Assembly (NCBI RefSeq): GCF_038624605.1
Contig: NZ_CP152020.1
Span: 3,093,312-3,157,311 of the forward strand
Direction of reading: 5' to 3'
Length of the DNA: 64,000 bases
DNA from: Psychrobacillus sp. FSL K6-4046
GTDB lineage: Bacteria; Bacillota; Bacilli; Bacillales_A; Planococcaceae
In this document: piece by piece, positions 8,533 through 17,130 of the stretch
Layout: every line of letters starts with the position of its first letter
Position numbering within the stretch: position 1 is the first letter of the stretch
The notes under the pieces: generated by a model
Told to the model about the DNA's origin: nothing
Seen by the model: only the letters and a program-made list of their open reading frames with translations
The model's database searches: none
Position numbers and translations under genes: made by a program

Positions 8533-9042
8533 TTGTTTGATTTAAACTGGATGGAAATTGGACGAATATTCTTGTTAGGGATAATGGCTTATATTTTCTT
8601 GATTATCTTATTAAGGGTAGCTGGTAAACGGTCACTCGCTCAGCTAAATGCTTTTGATCTTGTTATTACTGTTTCTATTGGATCCGTATTAGCTACTATC
8701 ATGCTCGATAGTAAGATTTCCATTTTTGATGGGATAGCTGCATTATTTGTATTGGTAGCTTTACAATGGATTTTTTCTTTTAGTAGTAGGAAAAGTAATA
8801 CATTTGATGATGTAGTTACTAGCGATCCAGCATTACTCTTTTACAATGGTAATTTTTTCGTTAAAACGATGGAGAAGGAACGAATTCGTAAAGATGAAAT
8901 GATTCAAGCTGTTCGTTTAGAAAGTAATTTATCTATGGAAGAAGTCCGTGCTGTCATTTTGGAGCCAAACGGTGAGTTATCCATTTTACCTAATAATGAG
9001 AATGGGAAAGAAGATACTCTTAACAAAATAATAAAAGACTGA
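8533..9042 (+). CDS. DUF421 membrane protein (YetF/YcaP-like)
   Basis: 169 residues. The TTG start at 8533 follows AGGAGG (8520-8525) at 7 bases. Three hydrophobic segments span about 10-30, 40-60 and 65-85 (IFLLGIMAYIFLIILLRVAGKRSLAQLNAFDLVITVSIGS pattern), followed by the soluble YetF-type domain with KDEMIQAVRLESNLSMEEVRAVILEPNGELS. RVAGKRS and the EPNGELS ending are hallmarks of DUF421. The family is membrane-bound and widespread in spore formers; its function is poorly defined. Confidence 0.85.
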   Translation: MFDLNWMEIGRIFLLGIMAYIFLIILLRVAGKRSLAQLNAFDLVITVSIGSVLATIMLDSKISIFDGIAALFVLVALQWIFSFSSRKSNTFDDVVTSDPALLFYNGNFFVKTMEKERIRKDEMIQAVRLESNLSMEEVRAVILEPNGELSILPNNENGKEDTLNKIIKD

Positions 9043-9124
9043 TTCTTTCAAAAAAGAGTTTTTTTTACCTTACTTAGGGTAATAATTATTATAGAAAAAG
9101 TACTTATTAATAGGAGGAGATCAT

Positions 9125-10264
9125 TTGAAGGCTGTTACTTATCAAGGTGCAAAAGATGTTCAAGTAAAAGAAGTACCAGATGCAAAAATTGAAAAAAGCG
9201 ATGATATTGTCGTGCGTATTACTACTACAGCTATTTGCGGGTCCGATTTACATATTTACAGAGGTGCAGTGCCAGCTCGTAAGGATTATGTAATTGGTCA
9301 CGAACCAATGGGAATAGTTGAAGAAGTTGGCCCCTCTGTTACAAAAGTTAAAAAGGGTGACCGCGTTGTAATTCCTTTTAACATTTCCTGTGGTGAATGC
9401 TTTTATTGTCAAAATGAAATGGAAAGTCAGTGTGACAATTCCAATGAAAATCCGGTAATAGATTCCGGAGCATACTTTGGATTTACAGAACGATACGGTG
9501 ACTATCCTGGAGGTCAAGCAGAGTATTTACGCGTACCATACGGAAATTATTTACCATTTAAAATACCTGAGTCTTGTGAGCTAGAGGATGAATCATTATT
9601 ATTTCTCTCAGATGTTCTACCTACAGCTTACTGGAGCGTAGAGCATTCAGGTATGAAAGAAGGTGATACGGTCGCTGTTTTAGGATCAGGACCTATCGGA
9701 TTAATGGTGCAGAAGTTTGCTTGGATGAAAGGTGCTAAGCGTGTTATAGCTGTCGATCATTTACCATATCGTTTGAATCATGCTGTAAAGATGAATAAAG
9801 TTGAAGCGTATAACTTTGAAGAGTATGATCACATGGGAAAATATATTCGAGAAATCACAAATGGTGGTGTAGATGTTGTAATCGACTGTGTAGGTATGGA
9901 TGGTAAAATGTCTACATTAGAAAAAGTTGGGCAAAAACTAAAACTCCAAGGTGGTACTTTAAGTGCCCTTGATATTGGAATTGATGCTGTACGTAAATTT
10001 GGTACAATTCAATTAACCGGTGTATATGGATCGAATTACAATATGTTCCCTCTTGGAAATATTTTCGAGCGAAATATTAATATTAAAACAGGACAAGCGC
10101 CTGTAGTACACTATATGCCAAAGATATATGAAATGATTACAAAAGGTGACGTTGACCCTACACAAATCATTACACATAGCGTTCCACTTGAGCAGGCTAG
10201 TGAAGCATATAAAATATTCCATGACCATGAAGAAGAAAGCATTAAATTTGTTTTAAAACCGTAA
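9125..10264 (+). CDS. zinc-dependent alcohol/formaldehyde dehydrogenase, MDR superfamily
   Basis: 379-residue cytosolic oxidoreductase. The TTG start follows AGGAGG at 9112-9117. Catalytic zinc ligands: Cys38 in TAICGSDLHIY and His59-Glu60 in IGHEPMG. Structural zinc cysteines: 89, 92, 95 and 103 in ISCGECFYC...SQC. Rossmann loop VLGSGPIGL lies near 176. The length and SCGECFYCQNEMESQCDN segment resemble glutathione-independent formaldehyde dehydrogenases and related alcohol dehydrogenases used in aldehyde detoxification; the actual substrate is open. The downstream DNA is a large repeat ending in a terminator. Confidence 0.9.
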   Translation: MKAVTYQGAKDVQVKEVPDAKIEKSDDIVVRITTTAICGSDLHIYRGAVPARKDYVIGHEPMGIVEEVGPSVTKVKKGDRVVIPFNISCGECFYCQNEMESQCDNSNENPVIDSGAYFGFTERYGDYPGGQAEYLRVPYGNYLPFKIPESCELEDESLLFLSDVLPTAYWSVEHSGMKEGDTVAVLGSGPIGLMVQKFAWMKGAKRVIAVDHLPYRLNHAVKMNKVEAYNFEEYDHMGKYIREITNGGVDVVIDCVGMDGKMSTLEKVGQKLKLQGGTLSALDIGIDAVRKFGTIQLTGVYGSNYNMFPLGNIFERNINIKTGQAPVVHYMPKIYEMITKGDVDPTQIITHSVPLEQASEAYKIFHDHEEESIKFVLKP

Positions 10265-10267
10265 TAC

Positions 10268-10512
10268 AAACAAACGAGGCTGGGACATAAGCGTAATTTT
10301 CAAAAACAAGTAGCTTTTATCCCTAGTAAGCATCTGATAATCTTTAAATTGATTGCAGTGAAGGGGCGACTCCTGGGGGAACAGCACGAGTGAGAGACTA
10401 CAGACTCGAGCCGTGCCCCCGGAAAGCGTACCCGGAATGGAAATCAATTTTCTTTATGCAAAAAAACACTATTTTCTCGATGAGAAAAATAGTGTTTTTT
10501 TAGTCTTGTCCT
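10268..10512. repeat. composite intergenic repeat with nested inverted repeats and terminal hairpin
   Basis: Outer ends GAGGCTGGGACATAA and CTTGTCCTAGC are imperfect inverted repeats. Inside, AAATTGATTGCAGTG...GGAATGGAAATCAATTT brackets a GC-rich palindromic core (GGGGCGACTCCTGGGGGA...GCCGTGCCCCCGGAAAGCG). The ATTGATT/AATCAAT borders are shared with the repeats at 7560 and 52139. The right end holds a hairpin, AAAAACACTATTTT / AAAATAGTGTTTTT (10461-10501), usable as a terminator from both sides of the convergent genes. Confidence 0.7.
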
Positions 10513-10520
10513 AGCATCTT

Positions 10521-11429
10521 TTATAGTTCATCTGCAATTCCTAATAGTGCAATTCCGACAATCACTACAATAATTACAGCATATTGCTTTTTCGTGAGCT
10601 TCTCTTTCAAAAAGATTCTGGAGAGTAGTACTGAAAAAATACTATATGAAGCAATGATTGGTGCTGCAATAATTGCATTTGAAGACATAGCAAATACATA
10701 AAAGAATTGACCTATTGTTTCTAAAATGGCAGCGCTTGTTTTATCTCGCTCTTTAAATATATTAAAAGGAACCTTCTTAATAGCTTTTAGGTAAACAAAA
10801 GCAACTACAGCACAAATAAAGAATGTAAACTCATAAGCAAGTAGAGCTGCATCCTCTCCTATTAGACTAAGCTCATCTAAATACACAGCATCCGCAAAAG
10901 TACCTAGCCCATCAATCAAGGCATATAAAATTGGGAAAATAATAGCCATAAAACCAATCGTGTATTTCGTATCTATCGTCTTAGGGTTTGCTTGAAGCAC
11001 TTGTTTTTCCATTTGTTTTTCAAAGACGGCAAGTCCAATTACTCCTAGAGTAATGATAATAATTGAAATTATTTCTAATGCACTTAACGAATGCGTAAAG
11101 AAGATAAATAATAGAATGGTTGTAATAGCTCCTGATGAGTTTTGAACAGGCGATGCTATTGATAATTCTAAATATCTCAACCCTATATAACCAATAGCCA
11201 TTGACAATATGTAAAGGGCCGACACAGGTAAGTATAACAACATATCCATTGGATCAAATTGAATACCCTTTAAGAGCATATAAAATGTTCCGTGGATTCC
11301 CATAACCAAGCCTACCATTACAACTATTTTAAGATGACTAAATTTATCCTTAGGGTCTGTTCCCTTTTTATAAAATAAGTCTGCTCCTCCCCATGCAAGG
11401 GCAGTTACTAGAGCAAATATAAACCACAT
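10521..11429 (-). CDS. EamA/DMT-family permease
   Basis: 302-residue integral membrane protein with about ten hydrophobic segments and the two-EamA-repeat layout of drug/metabolite exporters. It begins MWFIFALVTALAWGGADLFYKKG; the second half starts near IGFMAIIFPILYALIDGLG. An AAGGAG site lies before the ATG. Substrate cannot be read from sequence. Monocistronic, on the minus strand, ending at the bidirectional hairpin of the neighbouring repeat. Confidence 0.85.
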   Translation of the reverse strand: MWFIFALVTALAWGGADLFYKKGTDPKDKFSHLKIVVMVGLVMGIHGTFYMLLKGIQFDPMDMLLYLPVSALYILSMAIGYIGLRYLELSIASPVQNSSGAITTILLFIFFTHSLSALEIISIIIITLGVIGLAVFEKQMEKQVLQANPKTIDTKYTIGFMAIIFPILYALIDGLGTFADAVYLDELSLIGEDAALLAYEFTFFICAVVAFVYLKAIKKVPFNIFKERDKTSAAILETIGQFFYVFAMSSNAIIAAPIIASYSIFSVLLSRIFLKEKLTKKQYAVIIVVIVGIALLGIADEL

Positions 11430-11540
11430 AAATTGTTCTCCTTTTCTTTAAAAATCAAATGTAAATGAAGCTTTACAATTATAATAAATGAAACTTGAAT
11501 GTCAATAGAATTGAGAGAAGTTAGAATAATAAATAAAATT

Positions 11541-11573
11541 AGACCACCATAGCTCCGTGAACTTTGGTGGTCT
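11541..11573 (-). terminator. terminator downstream of the MFS gene
   Basis: AGACCACCA (11541-11549) / TGGTGGTCT (11565-11573), with an AATTTTATTT stretch on the minus-strand 3' side. Confidence 0.6.
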
Positions 11574-11594
11574 GAATCCATTTTTTGAAATTGG

Positions 11595-12769
11595 TTATAC
11601 TGTATTGGAACGATTAGTTTTAGTAAAAAATATTATGATAGCCATTACGCCTAATAGTGCGAAATAAGTAACAAAAAGCTGACTCCCTCAAATAATTGAA
11701 TGAACAACCCACCAAAGAAAGGACCTGATAGACTTCCTAAGCTAAAAAATATACCACAAATTAAATTACCGGTTGGTAAAAGCTCTTTTGGTGTGAGGTC
11801 GGTCATATAAGCAATTCCAAGAGAAAATGTAGAACCTACAAAAGTTCCTGCTATGAAGAAAAATGTACCTACAATTATAGCAGAAGCCTCAAAAAAGCTG
11901 GCTAATCCGAATGTGATAGCACCCAATCCAAGCATACTATATAGCACCTGTCTTCTTCCAAGGCGGTCACTCAGCATACCAAGCGGTAATTGAGAGACTA
12001 CACCACCAATAGAAAATGCAGCTAGAATATACGATAGATCACTAATTTCTATCGAATTTCGTAACGCATATACAGGATAGATCGCATTTAAAGATGATTC
12101 TAAAAAGCCATAGCTAAACGGAGGGATAAAAGCTATCCATGCTACTCCAAAGGCTGCACCAAATCGTTTCCAAGTTCCATTTGCGGAGTTTGATGAGGAA
12201 AAGGCTTCGGGCTTCTCATTCTTTATAAAAAACACCAATACCCATGCACACAAACATAAAAGTCCAGAAACGATAAAAGGAAGTCCTTCAAAAATTTCTA
12301 CCAATTGAACGAACAAAGGACCAACTGCAAAGCCAACTCCAAAAGATAATCCATAGATGGCTATATTTCTTCCCAAACGATGCTGAGGAGAAAAACTTGT
12401 TATCCATGTTTGAGTAGAAAAATGAAGAGCATGATCACCAATTCCTATTAACAGCCGAAGGACAAACCAAAATGCAACACTTTTCCATAAAGGAAAAAGT
12501 AGAAGTGAAACGATAACTATAAGACCACCGACTACAATCATCGGCTTATATCCGTATTTCCGTAATGGAAGCTCAATGAAAGGTGATATTAATAAAGTAC
12601 CTATGTATAAACCTGTAGCACTTAACCCATTTAATGTAGCGCTTACCCCATCCTGCTCAAAAATAACAGAGATTAGTGGTAAAAGCATTCCTTGAGAAAA
12701 ACCTGAAATTGAAACAATAATAACTAAAATCTTAAATCGTCTGCTCTCTGTAGCTGTAAATTGTTGCAT
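11595..12769 (-). CDS. MFS transporter with a frameshift near the C-terminus
   Basis: A 12-helix major facilitator permease starting at 12769 (AGAGGT upstream). Motif A is present between helices 2-3 and again as MLSDRLGRRQ in the second half. The read-through frame stops at 11651 after ...FEGVSFLLLISHY, cutting off helix 12. Shifting by one base at the A5 run 11673-11677 (T5 on the coding strand) continues as FFVTYFALLGVMAIIIFF to a stop at 11595, giving about 391 residues with a normal last helix. This is therefore either a one-base deletion in a homopolymer or a sequencing error. Substrate unknown. Confidence 0.8.
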
Positions 12770-12840
12770 AAGATAACCTCTTCACTATTTAATTTTCATA
12801 CAGGTTATCATAACAAAATTTAGCTTTTCTATAAACAACA

Positions 12841-12880
12841 AAAGGCCCAGTCAATATCGTTTAAGATTGACTGAGCCTTT
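12841..12880. terminator. bidirectional terminator hairpin
   Basis: AAAGGCCCAGTCAAT pairs with ATTGACTGAGCCTTT (one mismatch). It lies directly 3' of the small minus-strand ORF at 12886-12990. Confidence 0.8.
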
Positions 12881-12885
12881 ATATA

Positions 12886-12990
12886 TTACTTATATCCTTG
12901 TGAGTATTCATAACTGCATTTGCGGCTATTTTGCCGGTGAAATGTCTGAACCGCCTCCTTCAAATGGTTAATTGGTTTTCGACTCTTCAC
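12886..12990 (-). CDS. small basic protein, 34 residues, unannotated-size ORF
   Basis: GTG start at 12990 with an almost ideal AAAGGAGG seven bases upstream, 34 codons, TAA, then a terminator hairpin within 6 bases: a compact complete gene. The product is basic (starts MKSRKPINHLKEAVQTFHRQ, one cysteine near 25, Tyr-rich end), with no membrane segment. I do not recognise the family. Support comes from the layout only. Confidence 0.55.
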   Translation of the reverse strand: MKSRKPINHLKEAVQTFHRQNSRKCSYEYSQGYK

Positions 12991-13143
12991 TACGGCCTCC
13001 TTTCGTATAACTTAATGTTACTTTATCATATAAACTGAATAGTGTAAATATTTTAAATACACTAATTTATAAAATAACTCTTTTTACCTATCTTTTAAGT
13101 TCATCTTGTTATATTCTTATCTTATAAAGTGAGGTGTTTTTCT

Positions 13144-13329
13144 GTGGGCAAACAAATATCAAATTCAGAACAACAAGTATCTTATTTAAAAGACCGACTT
13201 CAAATGTTTTTAGAAGTACTTGATTCTATTGAACCTGAGACGACTAATTTAGAAGATATAGACAGACTTATTCAAATGATGGATGACTTAGAACTAAAAA
13301 TGGAACAATTTAAAGACTCTAAGGAGTAG
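13144..13329 (+). CDS. SE1561 family small protein
   Basis: 61 residues from the GTG at 13144, which follows GAGGTG (13131-13136). Matches the SE1561 pattern of Bacillales: QVSYLKDRLQMFLEVLDSIEPETT-LEDIDRLIQMMDDLE, a predicted two-helix coiled-coil-like protein. Function unknown. A terminator follows within 6 bases and the fumarase gene starts downstream. Confidence 0.8.
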   Translation: MGKQISNSEQQVSYLKDRLQMFLEVLDSIEPETTNLEDIDRLIQMMDDLELKMEQFKDSKE

Positions 13330-13334
13330 TATTT

Positions 13335-13370
13335 AAAGGCATCGGAAAATTATATTTCTGATGCCTTTTA
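13335..13370 (+). terminator. terminator of the SE1561 gene
   Basis: AAAGGCATCGGAAA / TTTCTGATGCCTTT stem with one G-U pair and a T-rich tail. Confidence 0.75.
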
Positions 13371-13446
13371 TACTGCTCTTTTTTTCATTCTTGTAAAATA
13401 GTATACTTGTTAATGTTTGTAACTACATTTAAAGGGGCATAACTAA

Positions 13447-14976
13447 ATGCAAATGAGACAATTAGAGAAAAGTATCTATGAACTGATTACCGAGACTTCT
13501 ACCAACTTACCTAAGGATGTAAGAAGAGCCATTCAAAAAGCAAAGGCTGCTGAAAATGAAGGCACTCGCGCTGCAATGAGCTTAGATACCATTACAAATA
13601 ATATTCAAATGGCAGATGAAAATATTTCTCCAATTTGCCAGGACACTGGACTACCTACCTTCAAGGTAAAAACTCCAGTTGGGGTGAACCAACTAGAAAT
13701 TAAGGAAGCTATTAAACGAGCTATTGTTGCTGCTACAAAAGACGCTAAGCTACGTCCTAACTCTGTAGACTCTATAACTGGAAAAAACAGTGGAGATAAC
13801 TTAGGAGAAGGTGTTCCAGTAGTTAAGTTTGAACAATGGGAAAAAGATTACATAGAAATGAAGCTGATCCTTAAGGGTGGCGGATGTGAAAACAAAAACA
13901 TACAATATAGCCTACCTACTGAATTAGAGGGGCTTGGTCGTGCAGGGAGAGACTTGGATGGTATACGTAAATGTATTCTGCATTCAGTGTATCAAGCTCA
14001 AGGTCAAGGCTGCTCAGCAGGCTTTATAGGCGTCGGAATTGGTGGAGATCGTTCTTCAGGATACGATTTAGCAAAGGAGCAGTTATTCCGCTCTGTAGAT
14101 GATATAAATCCAAATGAAGATTTAGCAAAACTAGAAGCTTATATCGTAGAAAAAGCGAACACGTTAGGAATTGGAACAATGGGCTTTGGTGGGGAGGCAA
14201 CTCTACTAGGTTGTAAGATTGGTGTCATGCACCGTATTCCTGCAAGCTTCTATGTATCAGTAGCATACAATTGCTGGGCTTATCGCCGTATGGCCATAAA
14301 TATTGATCCTTCTACTGGAGATATTACAGAATGGCATTACCAAGATGGTGAAAAAATTGAGTTTAAAGATGAAGCTCAAAATGAAACACCAAAAAGAGTT
14401 GTCGAGCTTTCTGCTCCTATTACAGAAGAACAAATTCGCTCACTTCAAGTAGGCGATGTTGTTTCTATCACTGGACGTATGTACACAGGGCGTGATGCTA
14501 TCCACCATCATTTAATGAGCCACGATGCTCCAGTTGATTTAGATGGTCATATTATTTATCATTGTGGTCCAGTTATGCAGAAGGACGAGGCTGGAAAATG
14601 GCATGTCCGTGCTGCAGGCCCTACCACCTCTATTCGCGAGGAGCCATATCAAGGTGACATTATGAAAAAGTTTGGTATACGCGCAGTTATAGGTAAAGGT
14701 GGAATGGGACCAAAAACACTAGCAGCCCTTCATGAGCATGGTGGTGTTTATTTAAACGCAATCGGCGGTGCGGCTCAATACTACGCAGACTGCATTAAAG
14801 ACGTAGAAGGTGTTGATCTGATGGAATTTGGAATTCCTGAAGCAATGTGGCATTTACGTGTAGAAAACTTCACAGCTGTTGTTACAATGGACTCTCACGG
14901 CAATAGTCTTCACGCAGATGTAGATAAATCCTCATTAGAGAAATTAGCCTTGTACAAGGAGCCAGTATTCGCTTAA
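13447..14976 (+). CDS. fumarate hydratase, class I (Fe-S), full-length alpha-beta fusion
   Basis: Reversible hydration of fumarate to malate in the TCA cycle. 509 residues, the single-chain form of oxygen-sensitive class I fumarase. N-terminal domain: ICQDTGLPTF (Cys64), GGGCENKN (Cys147), GQGCSAGFIGVGIGGDR (Cys189), LLGCKIG (Cys256) and YNCW (Cys276), of which three should hold the 4Fe-4S cluster. C-terminal domain begins near PKRVVELSAPIT with SLQVGDVVSITGRMYTGRDAIHH and ends in the WHLRVENF region. AAAGGGG (13431-13437) supports the ATG at 13447. Many Bacillus rely on class II FumC (CitG) instead, so this may be a second or substitute enzyme. Confidence 0.92.
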   Translation: MQMRQLEKSIYELITETSTNLPKDVRRAIQKAKAAENEGTRAAMSLDTITNNIQMADENISPICQDTGLPTFKVKTPVGVNQLEIKEAIKRAIVAATKDAKLRPNSVDSITGKNSGDNLGEGVPVVKFEQWEKDYIEMKLILKGGGCENKNIQYSLPTELEGLGRAGRDLDGIRKCILHSVYQAQGQGCSAGFIGVGIGGDRSSGYDLAKEQLFRSVDDINPNEDLAKLEAYIVEKANTLGIGTMGFGGEATLLGCKIGVMHRIPASFYVSVAYNCWAYRRMAINIDPSTGDITEWHYQDGEKIEFKDEAQNETPKRVVELSAPITEEQIRSLQVGDVVSITGRMYTGRDAIHHHLMSHDAPVDLDGHIIYHCGPVMQKDEAGKWHVRAAGPTTSIREEPYQGDIMKKFGIRAVIGKGGMGPKTLAALHEHGGVYLNAIGGAAQYYADCIKDVEGVDLMEFGIPEAMWHLRVENFTAVVTMDSHGNSLHADVDKSSLEKLALYKEPVFA

Positions 14977-14985
14977 ATCAAATGG

Positions 14986-15022
14986 TTGACAGTTAAATTT
15001 CTCTAGATTATAATGATTATAA
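14986..15022 (+). promoter_or_regulatory. sigma-A promoter overlapping a perfect PerR box
   Basis: TTGACA (14986-14991), 17-bp spacer, TATAAT (15009-15014). The 15-bp sequence TTATAATGATTATAA (15008-15022) is an exact match to the PerR operator consensus TTATAATNATTATAA and covers the -10 box. PerR binding here would block the promoter, with derepression by peroxide. It drives the ZosA-like ATPase gene 105 bases downstream, as in B. subtilis, where zosA belongs to the PerR regulon. Confidence 0.9.
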
Positions 15023-15041
15023 AGTGATACTTAATTTAATT

Positions 15042-15071
15042 AACTGGGTTTTCCTTAGTGAAAATCCAGTT
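15042..15071 (+). promoter_or_regulatory. leader hairpin between the PerR promoter and the ATPase gene
   Basis: AACTGGGTTTTC (15042-15053) / GAAAATCCAGTT (15060-15071), loop CTTAGT, followed by TTCCTTTATTTT. It looks like a weak terminator inside the 5' leader; attenuation or RNA stability are both possible. Confidence 0.5.
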
Positions 15072-15127
15072 TTCCTTTATTTTAGAGAGAAATAATAATG
15101 AAAATCAATATCAAGAGGAGGATTTAA

Positions 15128-17029
15128 ATGTCAACTATAGAAGAAAAAAACACATTTTTATCTAAAGTAATGCCCCATATAGAACTAGTTGCAGCACTAT
15201 TTTCTGGTCTTTTAATATTAATCGCTTGGCTTATAGGCAATTCAGGTTTTGAAACAGCCTCCATCATCTTCTACCTGTTAGCTTTTGTAATTGGTGGATT
15301 CGCTAAGGCTAAAGAAGGTATTGAAGCAACGATAAAAGAAAAAGAATTAAATGTAGAAATGCTAATGATTCTTGCAGCCATTGGTTCATCCATAATTGGT
15401 TACTGGACTGAAGGTGCGATTCTCATTTTTATATTCGCAGTAAGTGGTGCCTTAGAAACGTATACAATGAATAAAAGCAAAAAAGAAATCTCTTCGTTAA
15501 TGGAACTCCAACCTGAGGAAGCATGGAAGCTTCAAGCAGATGGAAGTACTACACGCGTATCTATAAAGGATTTAATACTCGGTGACAAGCTTGTTGTGAA
15601 ACCAGGAGAAAGAATTCCTGCTGACGGTATCGTCATTAATGGCTTAACATCAGTTGATGAAGCAGCTATAAGTGGTGAGTCTCTCCCCCTTTCCAAGAAG
15701 CCGAACGATACACTTTTTGCTGGTACAGTAAATTTAAGTGGTGCGATTACGATGGAAATGACTAAAACCAATGAAAATTCCTTGTTTCAAAAAATAATCG
15801 ATCTTGTCCAAACGGCTCAAGATGAAAAATCTCCAGCCCAACAATTTATCGAACGATTTGAAGGATCTTATGTAAAAGTAGTTTTAATTGCTGTTGCAGT
15901 GATGATGGTTCTCCCTCATTACTTACTTGACTGGGATTGGACCACTACTTTTTATCGAGCAATGGTTTTATTAGTAGTTGCTTCCCCTTGTGCCCTTGTA
16001 GCATCCATCATGCCAGCTACGCTAGCAGCAATTTCAAACGGTGCAAAAAGCGGCATTTTGTTTAAGGGTGGAATGCACTTAGAAAATATAAGTGAAATGA
16101 AAGCTATAGCTCTAGATAAAACAGGTACCTTAACTCAAGGTAAGCCAGTAGTGACAGACTTCTTTGTACGAGATGACTTAGACCGACTATCAGCACTTAA
16201 ATTGCTTGCTACCATCGAATCACAATCGAATCACCCGTTAGCTCAAGCAATTTCTACATTCGCATTTGCGGAAGGAATCAGCCAGCTACCAATTATTCCT
16301 ATTGAAGACAAACCAGGATTTGGGCTAAAGGCTACTATAAATGACGAAGAAATCTTAATCGGTAAACCTGAGTTTGTAAACAAAGACGAGGCTTTTGCAT
16401 TCCAAGGAGGAGTTGCGGCTGCTCTAGCGGAGGAAGGAAAGACTGTAATATTTATGCGTGATAGTAAAGGAATAGCTGCCGCAGCTGCTTTGAAGGATAC
16501 AGTTCGAGAGGAAGCTAAAGAAGCTATTAAGCTGTTACAATCACTAGGTATTAAAACAGTCATGCTAACTGGGGACAATGAAAAAACGGCAAATGTAATT
16601 GCTAAAGAAGCAGGAATTGACCAGTACATTGCGGAGTGTCTCCCAGAAACTAAAGTACAACACATGAAGGAGCTTTTAGCAGAGCACAAATTTGTTGGAA
16701 TGGTAGGCGATGGGATTAACGATGCGCCTGCCTTGGCAACAGCAACAACTGGATTTGCAATGGGTGAAGGAACAGACGTAGCATTAGAAACTGCCGATGT
16801 CATTCTAATGAAAAATGATTTAAGCAAAATAGCATACGCTGTGAAAATGTCTCGAAAAATGCAACGAATCGTCAAACAGAACATTTTCTTTTCTATCACA
16901 GTAATCGCTCTTCTGATCATCTCCAACTTTTTGCAAGTAGTAGACTTGCCTATGGGTGTCATTGGACATGAAGGAAGCACCATTCTAGTAATCTTAAATG
17001 GATTGCGAATGTTAAACCGCAACATTTAA
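15128..17029 (+). CDS. zosA: heavy-metal P1B-type ATPase, ZosA-like
   Basis: 633-residue membrane pump moving divalent metal (zinc in ZosA). No N-terminal HMA domain or CxxC, as in ZosA. Membrane segments lie at about 20-40, 45-60, 75-110 and 250-300; the SPC motif (Ser286-Cys288 in ASPCALV) is in the transmembrane metal site; the phosphorylation site is Asp330 in DKTGTLTQG; SNHPLA and MVGDGINDAPALA complete the ATP domain; two C-terminal helices follow. AGAGGAGG precedes the ATG. Control by the PerR box upstream fits ZosA, a zinc uptake pump of the peroxide response in B. subtilis. CadA-type efflux is the alternative, but the context argues for ZosA. Confidence 0.9.
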   Translation: MSTIEEKNTFLSKVMPHIELVAALFSGLLILIAWLIGNSGFETASIIFYLLAFVIGGFAKAKEGIEATIKEKELNVEMLMILAAIGSSIIGYWTEGAILIFIFAVSGALETYTMNKSKKEISSLMELQPEEAWKLQADGSTTRVSIKDLILGDKLVVKPGERIPADGIVINGLTSVDEAAISGESLPLSKKPNDTLFAGTVNLSGAITMEMTKTNENSLFQKIIDLVQTAQDEKSPAQQFIERFEGSYVKVVLIAVAVMMVLPHYLLDWDWTTTFYRAMVLLVVASPCALVASIMPATLAAISNGAKSGILFKGGMHLENISEMKAIALDKTGTLTQGKPVVTDFFVRDDLDRLSALKLLATIESQSNHPLAQAISTFAFAEGISQLPIIPIEDKPGFGLKATINDEEILIGKPEFVNKDEAFAFQGGVAAALAEEGKTVIFMRDSKGIAAAAALKDTVREEAKEAIKLLQSLGIKTVMLTGDNEKTANVIAKEAGIDQYIAECLPETKVQHMKELLAEHKFVGMVGDGINDAPALATATTGFAMGEGTDVALETADVILMKNDLSKIAYAVKMSRKMQRIVKQNIFFSITVIALLIISNFLQVVDLPMGVIGHEGSTILVILNGLRMLNRNI

Positions 17030-17040
17030 AGTTGTTCATC

Positions 17041-17077
17041 AAGTATCCGACCTTTCTAGGTTGGATACTTTTTTTAT
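17041..17077 (+). terminator. terminator after zosA
   Basis: AAGTATCCGACCT (17041-17053) / AGGTTGGATACTT (17058-17070) followed by TTTTTTT. Confidence 0.85.
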
Positions 17078-17130
17078 AGCTAATTGTTTGAAACACTTAG
17101 GATTGTAGGGGGCCATCACATAAACACCTT

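Noticed and set aside
16243-17025. 260-codon minus-strand open frame inside the metal ATPase gene
   Set aside because: Antisense shadow of a gene with complete P-type ATPase motifs; low-complexity Ser/Ala/Pro-rich product.
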